In this document: in pieces, positions 30,181 to 39,483 of the stretch | Layout of the letters: the number at the start of each line of letters is the position of its first letter | Numbering within the stretch: position 1 is the stretch's first letter | Made by a program: the position numbers and the translations under genes | Assembly (NCBI GenBank): GCA_903970465.1 | Contig: CAJCIO010000055.1 | Location: forward strand, 34,623-98,622 | Direction: 5' to 3' | Source: Gammaproteobacteria bacterium | GTDB taxonomy: Bacteria > Pseudomonadota > Gammaproteobacteria > Pseudomonadales > Pseudomonadaceae | Length of the DNA: 64,000 nucleotides | Notes under the pieces: model-generated | Told to the model about the DNA's origin: nothing | Databases searched by the model: none | What the model saw: the letters and a program-made list of their open reading frames with translations, nothing else

Positions 30181-30230
30181 GTGGCTTCTGCGTTGGCGGC
30201 TTCTGTGCTTGGTGGCTTCTGCGCTTGGTG
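30181..30230 (+). repeat. three tandem 15-16-bp repeats before fimV-like promoter
   Basis: Three near-identical copies of ggcttctgYgcttggt lie head to tail; the last one runs into the -35 box of the promoter below. Confidence 0.65.
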
Positions 30231-30253
30231 AAACCGGGACGGCACGCTATAAA
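30225..30253 (+). promoter_or_regulatory. sigma-70-type promoter of fimV-like gene
   Basis: TTGGTG, a 17-bp spacer and TATAAA lie 36 bp before the ATG of the fimV-like gene. Spacing and -10 are good; the -35 is moderate. Confidence 0.6.
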
Positions 30254-30288
30254 AGAGTCATCGGAAGCAGTTTCCTCAAGGGATTCCC

Positions 30289-32991
30289 ATGCAAGAACGC
30301 GTTTGGTCAGGTTTCGGGCGGGTCATTCCGGCTCCCAAGGTTTCCGTTCTGGCTGCGATGGTCGCTGCCGGGGCGCTGTTCTATTCGGCGCTGGCGCCGG
30401 CCTTGGGGCTGGGCGAGATCAGTCTGCACTCGGCACTCAATCAGCCGCTCAATGCGGATATCGAGCTAGTCGATGCGCAAGGTCTGGACCGCAGCGACCT
30501 GGCCGTTGGCCTTGCCAGCGCCGATGAATACAGCCGCGCCGGTATCGATCGCGTGTTCTTTCTCAATGATCTGCGTTTTACCCCGGTGTTCCAGGGTAAT
30601 CGCAAGTTCATTCACGTCAGTTCCGTGCGCCCCGTGGTCGAGCCTTATTTGAGCTTCCTGGTGCAGGTCAGCCGGCCAGGTGGCCAGTTGCTGCGTGATT
30701 ACACTGTACTGCTGGACCCGGCGGGCACGGTGTCCTTGCCCCCGGCGAGCATTCCGACCGGCAGCGCCGCCTCGGCCGACCTGGGTACCGATTACACCCG
30801 TGCGGCGGCCTCGTCCTCGGCACCCCCGCCAGCGCCCGCGCCAGCCAAGGCTGCGGCCAAACCGGCAGCTAACTTGCCGGCGACCAGCGAGAACAAGCAT
30901 TACACGGTGGCCCCCGGCGATACCCTCTGGACCGTCGGCAAGAAGCTGACTGCCGCAGGGACAACGACGCCGCCCAACCAGTTGGTAAGGGAGTTGCGCG
31001 ATCTCAACCCTGCGCGTGGCCCACTCAAAGTGGGACAGAGCTTGCGGGTGCCGGATTCCGCTGTGTTACCAGACGCGCCCGCCGATCCGGTCACACCGGT
31101 CAGCGACGCGGGCGCCGGTGCCACGCCAAACAATGCAGGCACGCCGGCATCCAGCGCGCAGACGCCGGAGCAACTGACCGCGACCGTGCTGCAGAATCAG
31201 CAGTTGCAACAGAGCCTGGATGATGCCAACGCCCGCTTGCAGGCGATACAACAGCAAGAGGCACTCAAGGATAAACAACTGGCTGACCTGCAGGCACGTG
31301 CAGGCGGTACCCCCGGCACGCTTCCAACGGCCGGCAGCCAGGCGCAGCCGGCGAATTCGCCAGCGCAATCTGCGCTGGCGCCGAATGCGGGTGTGCCGGC
31401 TGCCCCAGATACGGTGCGGGCTGCGGGTGCCTCTGGCGCAACGCCGACAGGGGGTGCACCTGCTGCCCCTGCTGCGCAGGCTGCTCCCGTCACCAATCAG
31501 GCCACATCGCGTCCGCCTGTACCGAAGCCCGCGCAAACACCTGCCGCCCCAGTGGTGCAGGCCGGTAGCGATGACGACTCCTGGCTGTTGATCGCCGGCG
31601 CGCTGGCCGCCGTCCTGCTGTTGCTGGCAGCGTTGCTGTTGGCAAGGCGTCGCCGTCAGCAGCAATCGGCCATCCTCGCACCGGTGCTGACGCCCCCTGC
31701 GGTGGACGACGATGTGCTGGTACGCACCGCTCGGACGCCTGTAATGGCGCTGACCGAGACCCAGCTCAACGACAGCAGTCGCTACGGCGGCGAGCGCACC
31801 ACCAACACCGAGCCGACCCTGGCTGCTGCTCCCAAGCCCGTCGTGCAGGCACCTGCAAAACGCGAGAGCGGTCCTGCCACCGACGCCCTGGATGGCGCGA
31901 GCATCTATATCGCCTACGGCCGCTTCAACGAGGCGCTGGGCATTCTGCGTGAGGGCTTGAGCAACGAGCCTCACCGTACCGACCTGCGCGTGCGCATGCT
32001 CGAGGTGCTAGGCCAGCAAGGCGATGCACCGGGCTATGCCGAGCAGGAGGCGCTGTTGCTGGCGGGCGGCTACAGCGCGGCGACGCTGGAGCAGACGCGC
32101 GCGCGTTATCCCAAACTGGCGCCGGCTCCGCTGGCTCCTGCGCAACAGGCTCCTGCCCATGGCGATGCGGCCCACACGCCCGCGACAGCCGTCTTGGCTG
32201 CAGGGGTCATTGCGGCAGGTGTGGCTGCTGCCCAGGCCTTGGACCGCGAGCCAACGCCTCCCGCCGAAGCTCAGGAGCAGGCAGGTATTCCGGCGGCGAC
32301 CGATGCCGGCGATTCGGTGCCGCGCGCTGAAGCGGCAGCCGAGCCAGAACCCGTAACCGCAGACAGCTTCGACGTGCTGGCCGATGACTTCCCTGACCTG
32401 GGCGATTTTGATCCGCTGCCCGAGCTGGAGCCCGCAGCCGATCCTGTGCCTGAATCCTTCGATGAATTCCAGCTCAACCTGGACGACCTCTCGCTGGACG
32501 CCGACTGGGGCATGGTCAGCCCCTTCGACACCCCCGGGCGGCCCAAGGTCAGCGCCCCTGAAGCGCCCTCCGCACCCGTGGAGGTCGATCACGAGTTCGC
32601 CTCTAATCTCAAGGAACTGCCGGAAGTCTTCGAGATGCCCGACGAGCAGTTCCTCAGCGACTTCGCCGATCCGCAACTGCCAGTCGATCTAGAGGCAGGT
32701 ATCGAGTTGGATGAACAGCCCGACACCCATGGTCTCGATCAGGAAGCATTGGACAATGCCTTTCTGGACAGCTTCATCTCCGATGCCGATCTGCCGGAAC
32801 TGGATGCCTTGACCGTCGATTTCGATGACCTGGAGCGTCAGCAGGCATCGGCGGAAAAGCTCGAGCAAGCCCAGGTCTTCATCGAACAGGGCGATTTCTC
32901 CCTGGCCAGTGACCTGCTGCTCGAGCTGCTGCGCGAAGGGGACGACTCCTCCAAGCACGCCGCGCGACAATTGCTGTCGAGCATCAGCTGA
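30289..32991 (+). CDS. FimV-family LysM membrane protein
   Basis: A 900-aa FimV-type protein; FimV proteins tie peptidoglycan to cytoplasmic signalling and polar assembly of pili or secretion systems. Order: signal segment (about 20-42), the conserved FimV N-terminal domain opening GLGEISLHSALNQPLNADIE, a LysM peptidoglycan-binding motif (about 203-255, YTVAPGDTLW), a Gln/Ala/Pro-rich coiled-coil and linker, one membrane helix (about 431-452) followed by RRRR, an acidic cytoplasmic region, and a TPR-like C-terminal domain (AQVFIEQGDFSLASDLLLEL). It is the paralogue beside recQ/marR, not the fimV next to truA, so I give no symbol. Confidence 0.85.
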   Translation: MQERVWSGFGRVIPAPKVSVLAAMVAAGALFYSALAPALGLGEISLHSALNQPLNADIELVDAQGLDRSDLAVGLASADEYSRAGIDRVFFLNDLRFTPVFQGNRKFIHVSSVRPVVEPYLSFLVQVSRPGGQLLRDYTVLLDPAGTVSLPPASIPTGSAASADLGTDYTRAAASSSAPPPAPAPAKAAAKPAANLPATSENKHYTVAPGDTLWTVGKKLTAAGTTTPPNQLVRELRDLNPARGPLKVGQSLRVPDSAVLPDAPADPVTPVSDAGAGATPNNAGTPASSAQTPEQLTATVLQNQQLQQSLDDANARLQAIQQQEALKDKQLADLQARAGGTPGTLPTAGSQAQPANSPAQSALAPNAGVPAAPDTVRAAGASGATPTGGAPAAPAAQAAPVTNQATSRPPVPKPAQTPAAPVVQAGSDDDSWLLIAGALAAVLLLLAALLLARRRRQQQSAILAPVLTPPAVDDDVLVRTARTPVMALTETQLNDSSRYGGERTTNTEPTLAAAPKPVVQAPAKRESGPATDALDGASIYIAYGRFNEALGILREGLSNEPHRTDLRVRMLEVLGQQGDAPGYAEQEALLLAGGYSAATLEQTRARYPKLAPAPLAPAQQAPAHGDAAHTPATAVLAAGVIAAGVAAAQALDREPTPPAEAQEQAGIPAATDAGDSVPRAEAAAEPEPVTADSFDVLADDFPDLGDFDPLPELEPAADPVPESFDEFQLNLDDLSLDADWGMVSPFDTPGRPKVSAPEAPSAPVEVDHEFASNLKELPEVFEMPDEQFLSDFADPQLPVDLEAGIELDEQPDTHGLDQEALDNAFLDSFISDADLPELDALTVDFDDLERQQASAEKLEQAQVFIEQGDFSLASDLLLELLREGDDSSKHAARQLLSSIS

Positions 32992-33284
32992 TGTCCATCG
33001 GTAGCAGCAGGCCGCTGGTGGTCATCACCTACTGCACGCAGTGCCACTGGTTGCTGCGTGCCGCCTGGCTGGCGCAGGAGCTGCTGAGTACCTTCGCTGA
33101 TGATCTGGGCGGCGTGACGCTGGTGCCTGCCACTGGCGGCGCGTTCGTCATCACCTGCGACGGCGTGCAGATCTGGGAGCGCAAGGCCGACGGCGGCTTC
33201 CCCGAGGCCAAAGTGCTGAAGCAGCGTGTGCGTGATCGAATCGACCCGCAACGTGATCTAGGGCACAACGACAAGGTCACTTGA
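32991..33284 (+). CDS. SelT/SelW/SelH family (Rdx) protein
   Basis: A 97-aa thioredoxin-like selenoprotein-W homologue with cysteine in place of selenocysteine: the redox motif is CTQC (residues 15-18, in ITYCTQCHW). A conserved G-[GA]-x-F segment, TGGAFVI, is also present. Such proteins are thought to act in thiol redox control. The ATG overlaps the stop of the fimV-like gene by one base (TGATG), implying coupled translation. No partner is evident. Confidence 0.88.
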   Translation: MSIGSSRPLVVITYCTQCHWLLRAAWLAQELLSTFADDLGGVTLVPATGGAFVITCDGVQIWERKADGGFPEAKVLKQRVRDRIDPQRDLGHNDKVT

Positions 33285-33438
33285 CCTGTACCGATAGGCA
33301 AGCTGCCCTGTGCGCTGTTTGCGGTACAGACCCAAACAATGACACGGCAAACACCATGGCCGCGCGCACGACCTTTCCATGCTGGCCGCCGCGCTGGCGT
33401 TGTGCGGGTGGTTGACCGGGCAATCCCGGCAGACCCTC

Positions 33439-34893
33439 TCAGTGACGCCAGAACGCCGGCATACACAACACCAGCACGGTGATGATCTCCAGACGGCCCA
33501 GCAGCATGCCGCCGGAGAGGATCCACTTGGCGGTGTCCGGCAGGCTGGAGAAGTTGCCCGATGGGCCGATGGTTTCGCCCAGCCCAGGCCCCACGCCTGA
33601 CACCGTGCTGGCCGCACCGGTGAGTGCCGTCATCCAGTCCAGGCCCAGCAGTGACAGTGCCAAGGCTATGCCGCAGATAGTGATGGCGAAGAAGAACGAA
33701 AACGTCAGGATCGAGCGGACGATTTCTTCGTCCAGACGGTGACCGTTGTATTTCTGCTTGATCACCGCACGTGGGTGGATCAGTTGATTGAGGCTGGCCT
33801 TGAGCAGAATGTAGGCGACCTGAAAGCGAAAAATCTTGATGCCGCCTGCTGTGGAACCAGAACACCCGCCAATAAAGCCCAGATAGAAGAACAGCATTAG
33901 CGAAAAGTTGCCCCACAGGCTGTAATCCCCCAGCGCAAAGCCGGTAGTGGTCACGACTGAAGTCACGTTGAGGGCGACATGGCGGATGGCGTCCCACCAA
34001 GGCAACTGGGTGGTCCACCAGTACCAGGTACCCAGCACCAGCCAGGTCACTACCAGCAATCCGAGGAACCCCTGCACCTGTTCGTCGCGGATCAGCGCCC
34101 AGCGGTTGCCCCGCAGCGTCGCGACGTACAGGGTGAAGGGCACGCTGCCGAGGATCATCACCACCACTGCGACCCAGTGCACGGCCGGTTGCGACCACTT
34201 GCCCAGGGATTGATCGGAGGTCGAGAAGCCGCCCGTGGAGATTGCCGACATGGCATGGTTGATCGCATCGAACGGGCTCATGCCAGCCAGCCAGAACGCC
34301 AGCGCGCCCAAGGTGCTGATGCCCACGTACACCATGACGATGTACTGCGCGACGCGGTGCGAGCGGGGCATGAGTTTGTCGGAGCGATCGGAAGACTCAG
34401 TCTGGAACAGGCGCATGCCGCCGATCCGCAACAGCGGCAGAATCGCCACTGCCATGCCGATAAAACCGATGCCCCCCAGCCAATGCAAGAGCGAGCGCCA
34501 CATCAGAATGCCCGGCGACAGGGTGTCCAGGCCGCTGAGCACGGTGGAACCGGTGGCGGTGATGCCGGACATGCTTTCGAAGAAGGCGTCGGTGTAGCTG
34601 ATGTGCTGGGTCAGCAGAAACGGCAGGGCGGCGAAGATTGCCACCACCACCCAGCTGCTCACCGTCAGCATGTACATGTCGCGCGGGCGCAGTTGCGCGT
34701 TGTCCGGCCGGCCGGGAATGACCAGCGCCAGGCCGCAGACAAAGGTGATCAGGCTGGCCCAGAGGAACGAGTGCATGTCGCTGGCGCGGTGAAAAATCAC
34801 CAGGGTCAACATCGGGACGACCATGCTGATGGCCAGGGTGATGAGGAAGATGCCGATGATGAAACCGATCATCCTGAGGGTCGGCAAGGCCAT
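33439..34893 (-). CDS. trkH: Trk potassium uptake protein TrkH
   Basis: Ion-conducting subunit of the Trk K+ uptake system, which works with the cytoplasmic regulator TrkA (not in this window). The 484-aa protein is highly hydrophobic, with about ten membrane helices and four P-loop-like filter segments; glycines of these are visible in SGITATGSTVL, SAISTGGFST, SVVTTTGFALG and TVSGVGPG. A GGCSGST motif in the middle is typical of TrkH. It lies alone, divergent from the nitroreductase gene. Confidence 0.95.
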   Translation of the reverse strand: MALPTLRMIGFIIGIFLITLAISMVVPMLTLVIFHRASDMHSFLWASLITFVCGLALVIPGRPDNAQLRPRDMYMLTVSSWVVVAIFAALPFLLTQHISYTDAFFESMSGITATGSTVLSGLDTLSPGILMWRSLLHWLGGIGFIGMAVAILPLLRIGGMRLFQTESSDRSDKLMPRSHRVAQYIVMVYVGISTLGALAFWLAGMSPFDAINHAMSAISTGGFSTSDQSLGKWSQPAVHWVAVVVMILGSVPFTLYVATLRGNRWALIRDEQVQGFLGLLVVTWLVLGTWYWWTTQLPWWDAIRHVALNVTSVVTTTGFALGDYSLWGNFSLMLFFYLGFIGGCSGSTAGGIKIFRFQVAYILLKASLNQLIHPRAVIKQKYNGHRLDEEIVRSILTFSFFFAITICGIALALSLLGLDWMTALTGAASTVSGVGPGLGETIGPSGNFSSLPDTAKWILSGGMLLGRLEIITVLVLCMPAFWRH

Positions 34894-34991
34894 TGATTCC
34901 GCTCGGGGATAGGAGAAAGGCGGCCATTCTACCTGCGGAGCAGGCCATGTAAACGCTAGAATAGCCGCTCTTTGATCACAGGAGGTAACCG

Positions 34992-35546
34992 ATGGACGCT
35001 CTCGACGCTTTGCTCAACCGGGTCTCGATACCCCGTCTGGAAGCCCCCGCCCCAAGCGCCGAACAGCGTGAAATACTGTTCCAGGCCGCGCTGCGGGCGC
35101 CGGATCACGGGCAGTTGCGGCCTTGGCGGTTTCTCACCGTCGAAGGCGAACGCCGCGAGCAGTTGGGCGCCGTACTTGCCGAGGCGGTGGCGCTCAAGGG
35201 CGGTGAGGTGAGCCAGGCCGCCCTCGACAAGGCTCGGGCCATGCCGTTGCGCGCGCCGCTGGTAGTGGTAGTGATTGCACGCTTGCAGGAGCATCCCAAG
35301 GTGCCTAAGCACGAGCAGTTGCAGGCTGCGGCCTGCGCTGCGCATGGCATTCTGCTGGCCGCCTATGCGCAAGGAATTGGCGCGGTGTGGCGTACCGGCG
35401 AGCTGGGTTATACCGAGCATGTCGCCGAGGCGCTGGGGCTGGGGGAGGGCGAGGAGGTCATCGCTTTCCTGTACCTGGGCACGCCGATGAAGGCCGCGCG
35501 GGTGCCGGAGCCTTTGCCGACCGGCGACTTCGTTCGGGCTTGGTAG
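34992..35546 (+). CDS. nitroreductase family protein (YdjA-like)
   Basis: A 184-aa FMN-dependent oxidoreductase of the small YdjA subgroup. The N-terminal flavin-binding stretch RAPDHGQLRPWRF (about 36-48) and the later GIGAVWRTG segment mark the family. A strong AGGAGG lies 6 nt before the ATG. Divergent from trkH. Likely substrates are nitro compounds or quinones; the physiological one is unknown. Confidence 0.9.
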   Translation: MDALDALLNRVSIPRLEAPAPSAEQREILFQAALRAPDHGQLRPWRFLTVEGERREQLGAVLAEAVALKGGEVSQAALDKARAMPLRAPLVVVVIARLQEHPKVPKHEQLQAAACAAHGILLAAYAQGIGAVWRTGELGYTEHVAEALGLGEGEEVIAFLYLGTPMKAARVPEPLPTGDFVRAW

Positions 35547-35574
35547 AACGCTGAAACTTGCTTGATGCTGATGG

Positions 35575-35643
35575 CCCTTTCGCCGCCAAGCCTTGCTCAC
35601 ACAAGTGTGGGAGCAAGGTTGCGCGCTCGGCGGCGACGAGGCC
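35575..35643. repeat. REP doublet between convergent genes
   Basis: Inverted pair built on gccaagccttgctcacaca and gtgtgggagcaaggttgc, with flanking cgccg/cggcg arms. It lies between the convergent nitroreductase and sensor-kinase genes. Confidence 0.75.
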
Positions 35644-35669
35644 GGGACTGCTCGCACAAGACTCCCGTA

Positions 35670-37016
35670 TCAAACTCCCGGCCGCGGCTCCAATGGCAGC
35701 TCCAGCTTGGCGACAAAGCCCCCGGCCGGATGATTGCTCAGCTGCAGGCTGCCGCCGTGGCGCTCCGCTGCCCGTCGTGCAATCGCCAGGCCCAGGCCGT
35801 GCCCGGCCGATGTCTGCCCAGGTGCTCTGAAGAACGGTTCGCCCAGCTGAGCCAGGTGCTCGGGTGGCACCCCCGGCCCGTGATCGCGGACCGCAATCTC
35901 TATCTGCCCGTTGTGCAGCCTGGCGTTGATCTCGACGGGCCTGTCCGCCGGGCTGAAGCGCAGGGCATTGCGCAGCAGATTGTCCACCGCGCGCTCCACT
36001 AACGTTGGCCATCCCAGCAGTGTCAGGCCGGGCTGGGCGTCGACGCGTACGTCGATATCGGCGGCGCTCAATTGCGCATCCTTGCGCACTCCGCCCAAGA
36101 GCATATTGATGTCCACGGTTTCTGCACTGGCGTGTTCGGCATCGACCCGCGCCAGGGCGAGGATTTCGCTGATAAGGTCCTCGAGCCGGTCGCATTCGCG
36201 GGTCAGCCGTGGCCACAGGGCTTCACGCTGCTGCGCTTCGGCGCGCTCGGCCAGCGCCAGGGCGATACGCAGGCGTGCCAGAGGCGACCGCAATTCATGG
36301 GATACATCACGCAGCAATTGCCGCTGGCTGCCGATCAGGCTCTGCAGGCGCGAGCCCATGCGGTTGAAATCGGTGGCCAGCACGCCGAACTCGTCGCGCC
36401 GATTGGCCAGTTGCGCCAGGCTGTTCTGCTGGTAGCTGGCCTGACCAAGGTCGTGCACGGCACCGCGCAAGCGGTTCAGTGGGCGGGTTATCGACAGGGT
36501 CACCAGCAGGCTGAACAGGGTCAGCACCACCAGCGAGATGGCCAACGCCGACAGTGGCCAGAACAAACTGTGCTTGCGCCATTCGTCCAGTTCCGGGAAG
36601 GGGATGCGGTAAATCAGCAGATAGGTGTCGCCCGAGGTCGGGCTGGTGTATTCGGCAGCCAGGCGCCGCCAGGGGAGTGGGCGATCATCGGCTCGGTTGT
36701 CGTTGCGCTGGCGTGCTTCCATGGCTTCGGCACGAGGCGGCACGGTGCCTGGCACCACCGGATCACCGGCTTCATTGAGCACCTGGATGCTGACATGAAA
36801 TTGCCGGCGGCGTTGCTCCAGCAATGCCTGGGCGGCATCTTTGCCTTGCTCTTCAAAGGTCTGCGTCCAGGTCTGAGCGAAGTCCCGGATAGCCGGATGA
36901 CGGCTGAGGATCCAGGCATCCTGGTTAAGCAGGTAGCCCATGCCGATGGACAGCCCGGCGACGAGCGCGATGGCAAGCCAGAAACTGGCCAGAATGCGCC
37001 AGAACAATGAACGCAA
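35670..37016 (-). CDS. cpxS: envelope stress sensor histidine kinase CpxA/CpxS
   Basis: Membrane sensor kinase of a Cpx-type two-component system. The start is TTG at 37016 (MRSLFWRILASFW), chosen because GAGGTG lies just ahead and the product then begins with a membrane helix; upstream in-frame codons encode an implausible basic tail. Order: helix 1 (about 7-28), periplasmic sensor domain, helix 2 (about 155-178), HAMP, HisKA with the phosphorylated His in RDVSHELRSPLARL, and HATPase with NLLRNALRFS, DHGPGVP and GHGLGL boxes. 448 aa. It is last in cpxR-spy-cpxS. Confidence 0.92.
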   Translation of the reverse strand: MRSLFWRILASFWLAIALVAGLSIGMGYLLNQDAWILSRHPAIRDFAQTWTQTFEEQGKDAAQALLEQRRRQFHVSIQVLNEAGDPVVPGTVPPRAEAMEARQRNDNRADDRPLPWRRLAAEYTSPTSGDTYLLIYRIPFPELDEWRKHSLFWPLSALAISLVVLTLFSLLVTLSITRPLNRLRGAVHDLGQASYQQNSLAQLANRRDEFGVLATDFNRMGSRLQSLIGSQRQLLRDVSHELRSPLARLRIALALAERAEAQQREALWPRLTRECDRLEDLISEILALARVDAEHASAETVDINMLLGGVRKDAQLSAADIDVRVDAQPGLTLLGWPTLVERAVDNLLRNALRFSPADRPVEINARLHNGQIEIAVRDHGPGVPPEHLAQLGEPFFRAPGQTSAGHGLGLAIARRAAERHGGSLQLSNHPAGGFVAKLELPLEPRPGV

Positions 37017-37107
37017 GGTGCACCTCAATGAGCAAAGCCCGGGCCCGCGTGAACGGGACCGGGCAGTGGATGTCCGGGCAAGGCCGACCATGGCCTTGCG
37101 TGAGCGC

Positions 37108-37560
37108 TTACTGAGCCTTCTGGCCTTTCTGCGCTTTCCAGGCCTGGAACTCGGCCCATTCGGCACGACGTTCGTCCTGTTTCTTTTTCATGTCGTCGAA
37201 GGTCTTCTGCTGGTCGGGCTTGAGCACTGCACGCACGTCGGATTGGGTCTTGGTGCGGTTAGCGTCCATCTCGTCCTTCAAGGCCTTTTGATCGGCGGCT
37301 GGCAGTTTTTGCAAGTACTTGTCGGCGATTTCGCGGCTGTGCTGGCGTTCTTCACCCATCAGTTTGCCGATCTGCTGGCGCTGGTCGCGGCTCAGGTCGA
37401 GTTTTTCGAACGGGCCTTCACCACGATGATGCTCCATCATGCCTTGGCCACCGGGGCCTGGGCCGAAACCTGGACCTTTGTCCGGACCATCATTGGGCAT
37501 GGCCATGGCAATGGTCGGCAGGGCGGTAGCGAACATCAGAGCGATCAGGGTTTTGCGCAT
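37108..37560 (-). CDS. periplasmic Spy/CpxP-family protein
   Basis: A 150-aa periplasmic protein with a signal peptide ending near TIAMA and an LTxxQ-type region altered to LSRDQRQQIG, followed by a long helical part ending with a Lys/Gln-rich tail. Spy/CpxP proteins are chaperones or feedback inhibitors of the Cpx sensor. Here it sits between the regulator and kinase genes, which suggests it is both a target and a brake of the system. AAGGAG lies 8 nt before the ATG. The mature N-terminus is Gly/Pro-rich (GPGFGPGPGG). Confidence 0.88.
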   Translation of the reverse strand: MRKTLIALMFATALPTIAMAMPNDGPDKGPGFGPGPGGQGMMEHHRGEGPFEKLDLSRDQRQQIGKLMGEERQHSREIADKYLQKLPAADQKALKDEMDANRTKTQSDVRAVLKPDQQKTFDDMKKKQDERRAEWAEFQAWKAQKGQKAQ

Positions 37561-37706
37561 GGTGTATCTCCTTGTCTCGTCGCCGGTGTCTGTACCGGAT
37601 GTGGCCAGTTTAAGGAGATCAAGGTCAGCAGCAGTCAGGCGAGCGTAAAGCTTGAGTAAAGAGGCTCGTTGCCAGCCCTGACAAATACAGCTGGGTACTC
37701 GGCCCC

Positions 37707-37731
37707 TGTGGGAGCGGGCCCTGCCCGCGAA
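37707..37731. repeat. REP palindrome, single copy
   Basis: A single gggagcgggccctgcccgcg element in the 269-bp gap between cpxR and the spy-like gene. The rest of that gap shows no coding frame; a promoter for spy-cpxS may lie here but is not obvious. Confidence 0.75.
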
Positions 37732-37829
37732 TCGCCAGGCAGCGTGGAGTGTCAGGCAAAATGCGTCCGCCCCGTTCGCCCCAGGTACTGCATTCGTGAG
37801 CAGAGCCCGCACCCACAGACAGGTGGTGA

Positions 37830-38507
37830 TCACTCCGCGTAGTAGTACCCGCGACTGCGCAGCGCGACGATGCGCGGACGGCCATCGGCATGGGGGCCGA
37901 TCTTCTTGCGCAAGTTGCTGACGTGCATGTCCAGACTGCGGTCGTACAGGGTCAGCTTGCGACCCAGTGCGATCTGCGCCAGTTCCTGTTTCTCCAGAGG
38001 CTCACCGGGTTGACGCAACAGCGCTTCGAGCAGGCGGCTTTCGGAAATCGTCAGGGTGATGTCGAGCTCCTTGATGGTGACCACACCGCGTGCGGGGCTG
38101 AAGTACAGATCGCCCAGTTCCATTTGCCCGGTGGCAGCAGCCGGATGGGAGCGGCGCAGCACCGCGCGCAGGCGAGCGGTGAGTTCCCGAGGGTCACAGG
38201 GCTTGGCCAGGTAGTCGTCGGCGCCCAGCTCCAGGCCGAGAATCCGGTCCAGCGGCTCGCCACGTGCCGACAGCATGACCACTGGCAACTCGGCATGCTC
38301 GCTGCGCAGTTGCTTGAGCACCTCCAGGCCGCTGCCGTCGGGCAGCATCACGTCCAGCACCACCGCGTCCGGCTCCCGCTCGACGAGTGCCTTGCGAGCG
38401 CTGGCGCCGTCGTGGCAGGCACGCACCTGGAAGCCTTCCTGACTCAACCAACTGCTCAGCAGCTCGCAAAGTTCGACATCATCGTCAATCAGTAACAGGT
38501 CGCTCAT
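37830..38507 (-). CDS. cpxR: response regulator CpxR
   Basis: OmpR/PhoB-type regulator paired with the downstream sensor kinase. The 225-aa protein has a receiver domain with acidic pocket DDD (residues 8-10), phospho-acceptor Asp in VVLDVMLPDGSG (about 52), switch Ser in MLSARG and Lys in LAKPCD. The C-terminal winged helix ends in RSRGYYYAE, the CpxR-like terminus. It is first of three genes on the minus strand with spy and cpxS, a layout I recall from P. aeruginosa. Confidence 0.93.
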   Translation of the reverse strand: MSDLLLIDDDVELCELLSSWLSQEGFQVRACHDGASARKALVEREPDAVVLDVMLPDGSGLEVLKQLRSEHAELPVVMLSARGEPLDRILGLELGADDYLAKPCDPRELTARLRAVLRRSHPAAATGQMELGDLYFSPARGVVTIKELDITLTISESRLLEALLRQPGEPLEKQELAQIALGRKLTLYDRSLDMHVSNLRKKIGPHADGRPRIVALRSRGYYYAE

Positions 38508-38528
38508 GGGGTACTCAGGCGCAGGGAT

Positions 38529-38828
38529 TCAAGGCAGCACTTGTTTGAACGGCTTGACCAGCACCTGCTGGTAGACGCCGGCACCGATATACGGATCGGC
38601 GTCGGCCCAGGCCTGGGCGGCTTTCAACGACTCGAACTCGGCGACGATCAGGCTGCCGGTGAAGCCCGCCTCGCCCGGATCGTTGCTTTCGATCGCAGGG
38701 TGCGGGCCGGCCAGCGTCAGACGACCTTCGCCTTGCAGCTGTTTGAGGCGCTCGACGTGGGCAGGGCGCACGCTCAGGCGTTTTTCCAGGGAATGAGCAA
38801 CGTCGGTGGAGATGATGGCGTAGAGCAT
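38529..38828 (-). CDS. yciI: YciI family protein
   Basis: A 99-aa YciI/YCII-domain protein with the ferredoxin-like fold. Conserved signs are HVERLKQL with its His, GPHP and the [10 protein letters not shown] segment, which carries the conserved Asp-Pro-Tyr. In some relatives this fold has hydrolytic or dehalogenase-like activity; the role of plain YciI is unclear. ATG 38828 has GAGGA 7 nt ahead and follows yciB by one base, so they are co-transcribed; an in-frame start 27 bp upstream lies inside yciB. Confidence 0.9.
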   Translation of the reverse strand: MLYAIISTDVAHSLEKRLSVRPAHVERLKQLQGEGRLTLAGPHPAIESNDPGEAGFTGSLIVAEFESLKAAQAWADADPYIGAGVYQQVLVKPFKQVLP

Positions 38829-38829
38829 G

Positions 38830-39414
38830 TCAGTCCTCGGATGCAGGTTTGTCATGGAGGTAGCGGGACAGGTAGATGCCCTGGCCCACCAGGAACAGCA
38901 GGGTCATGCCCAGGCTGCCGAATACCTTGAAGTCGACCCAGAAGCGCTCGAAGGTGAACGCGACGAACAGGTTGGCGGCGCCGCAGATGATGAAAAACAC
39001 CACCCAGGCAATGTTCAGGCGTGTCCATACCGGCTCCGGCAGCGTCAAGGCATGGCCCATGACGCGCTTGATCAGCAGGCGGTCGCCGATGAAATGGCTG
39101 CCGGCGAACACCAGCGCGAAGATCCAGTTGACCGCCGGCGCCTTCCATTTAAGGAAAGTCTCGCTATGGAAGGCCAAGGTCAGGCTGCCGAACACCAGGC
39201 ACGCGATCAGGGTCAGCCATTGGCCTTTCTCCAGCTTGCGCTGCTTGAGGTACAGCGCGCCGTACACCACTATCGAGCTTGCGATCAGCACTTTGGTGGC
39301 GCTGTAGATATCACCCAGCTGCAGGCTGTAGCCGGCCACCTCGAGGGTGTGGGCCGGGACCTTGTAGACGATGAAGAACAGCAGCAGCGGGATGAAGTCG
39401 ATTAATTGTTTCAC
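38830..39414 (-). CDS. yciB: inner membrane septation protein YciB (IspZ)
   Basis: A 194-aa protein with about five membrane helices, starting [14 protein letters not shown], the family opening. YciB contributes to envelope integrity and cell-elongation or septum synthesis together with YciA/YciI neighbours. The core [18 protein letters not shown] and the [16 protein letters not shown] segment are typical. Divergent from the PHP phosphatase gene, 69 bp away. Confidence 0.94.
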   Translation of the reverse strand: MKQLIDFIPLLLFFIVYKVPAHTLEVAGYSLQLGDIYSATKVLIASSIVVYGALYLKQRKLEKGQWLTLIACLVFGSLTLAFHSETFLKWKAPAVNWIFALVFAGSHFIGDRLLIKRVMGHALTLPEPVWTRLNIAWVVFFIICGAANLFVAFTFERFWVDFKVFGSLGMTLLFLVGQGIYLSRYLHDKPASED

Positions 39415-39483
39415 AGAAGGCAGCCAGAATCAGGATGTGGCGGCATAATAACAAACATCAATGACCGAGAAAGCGCGCCACCT

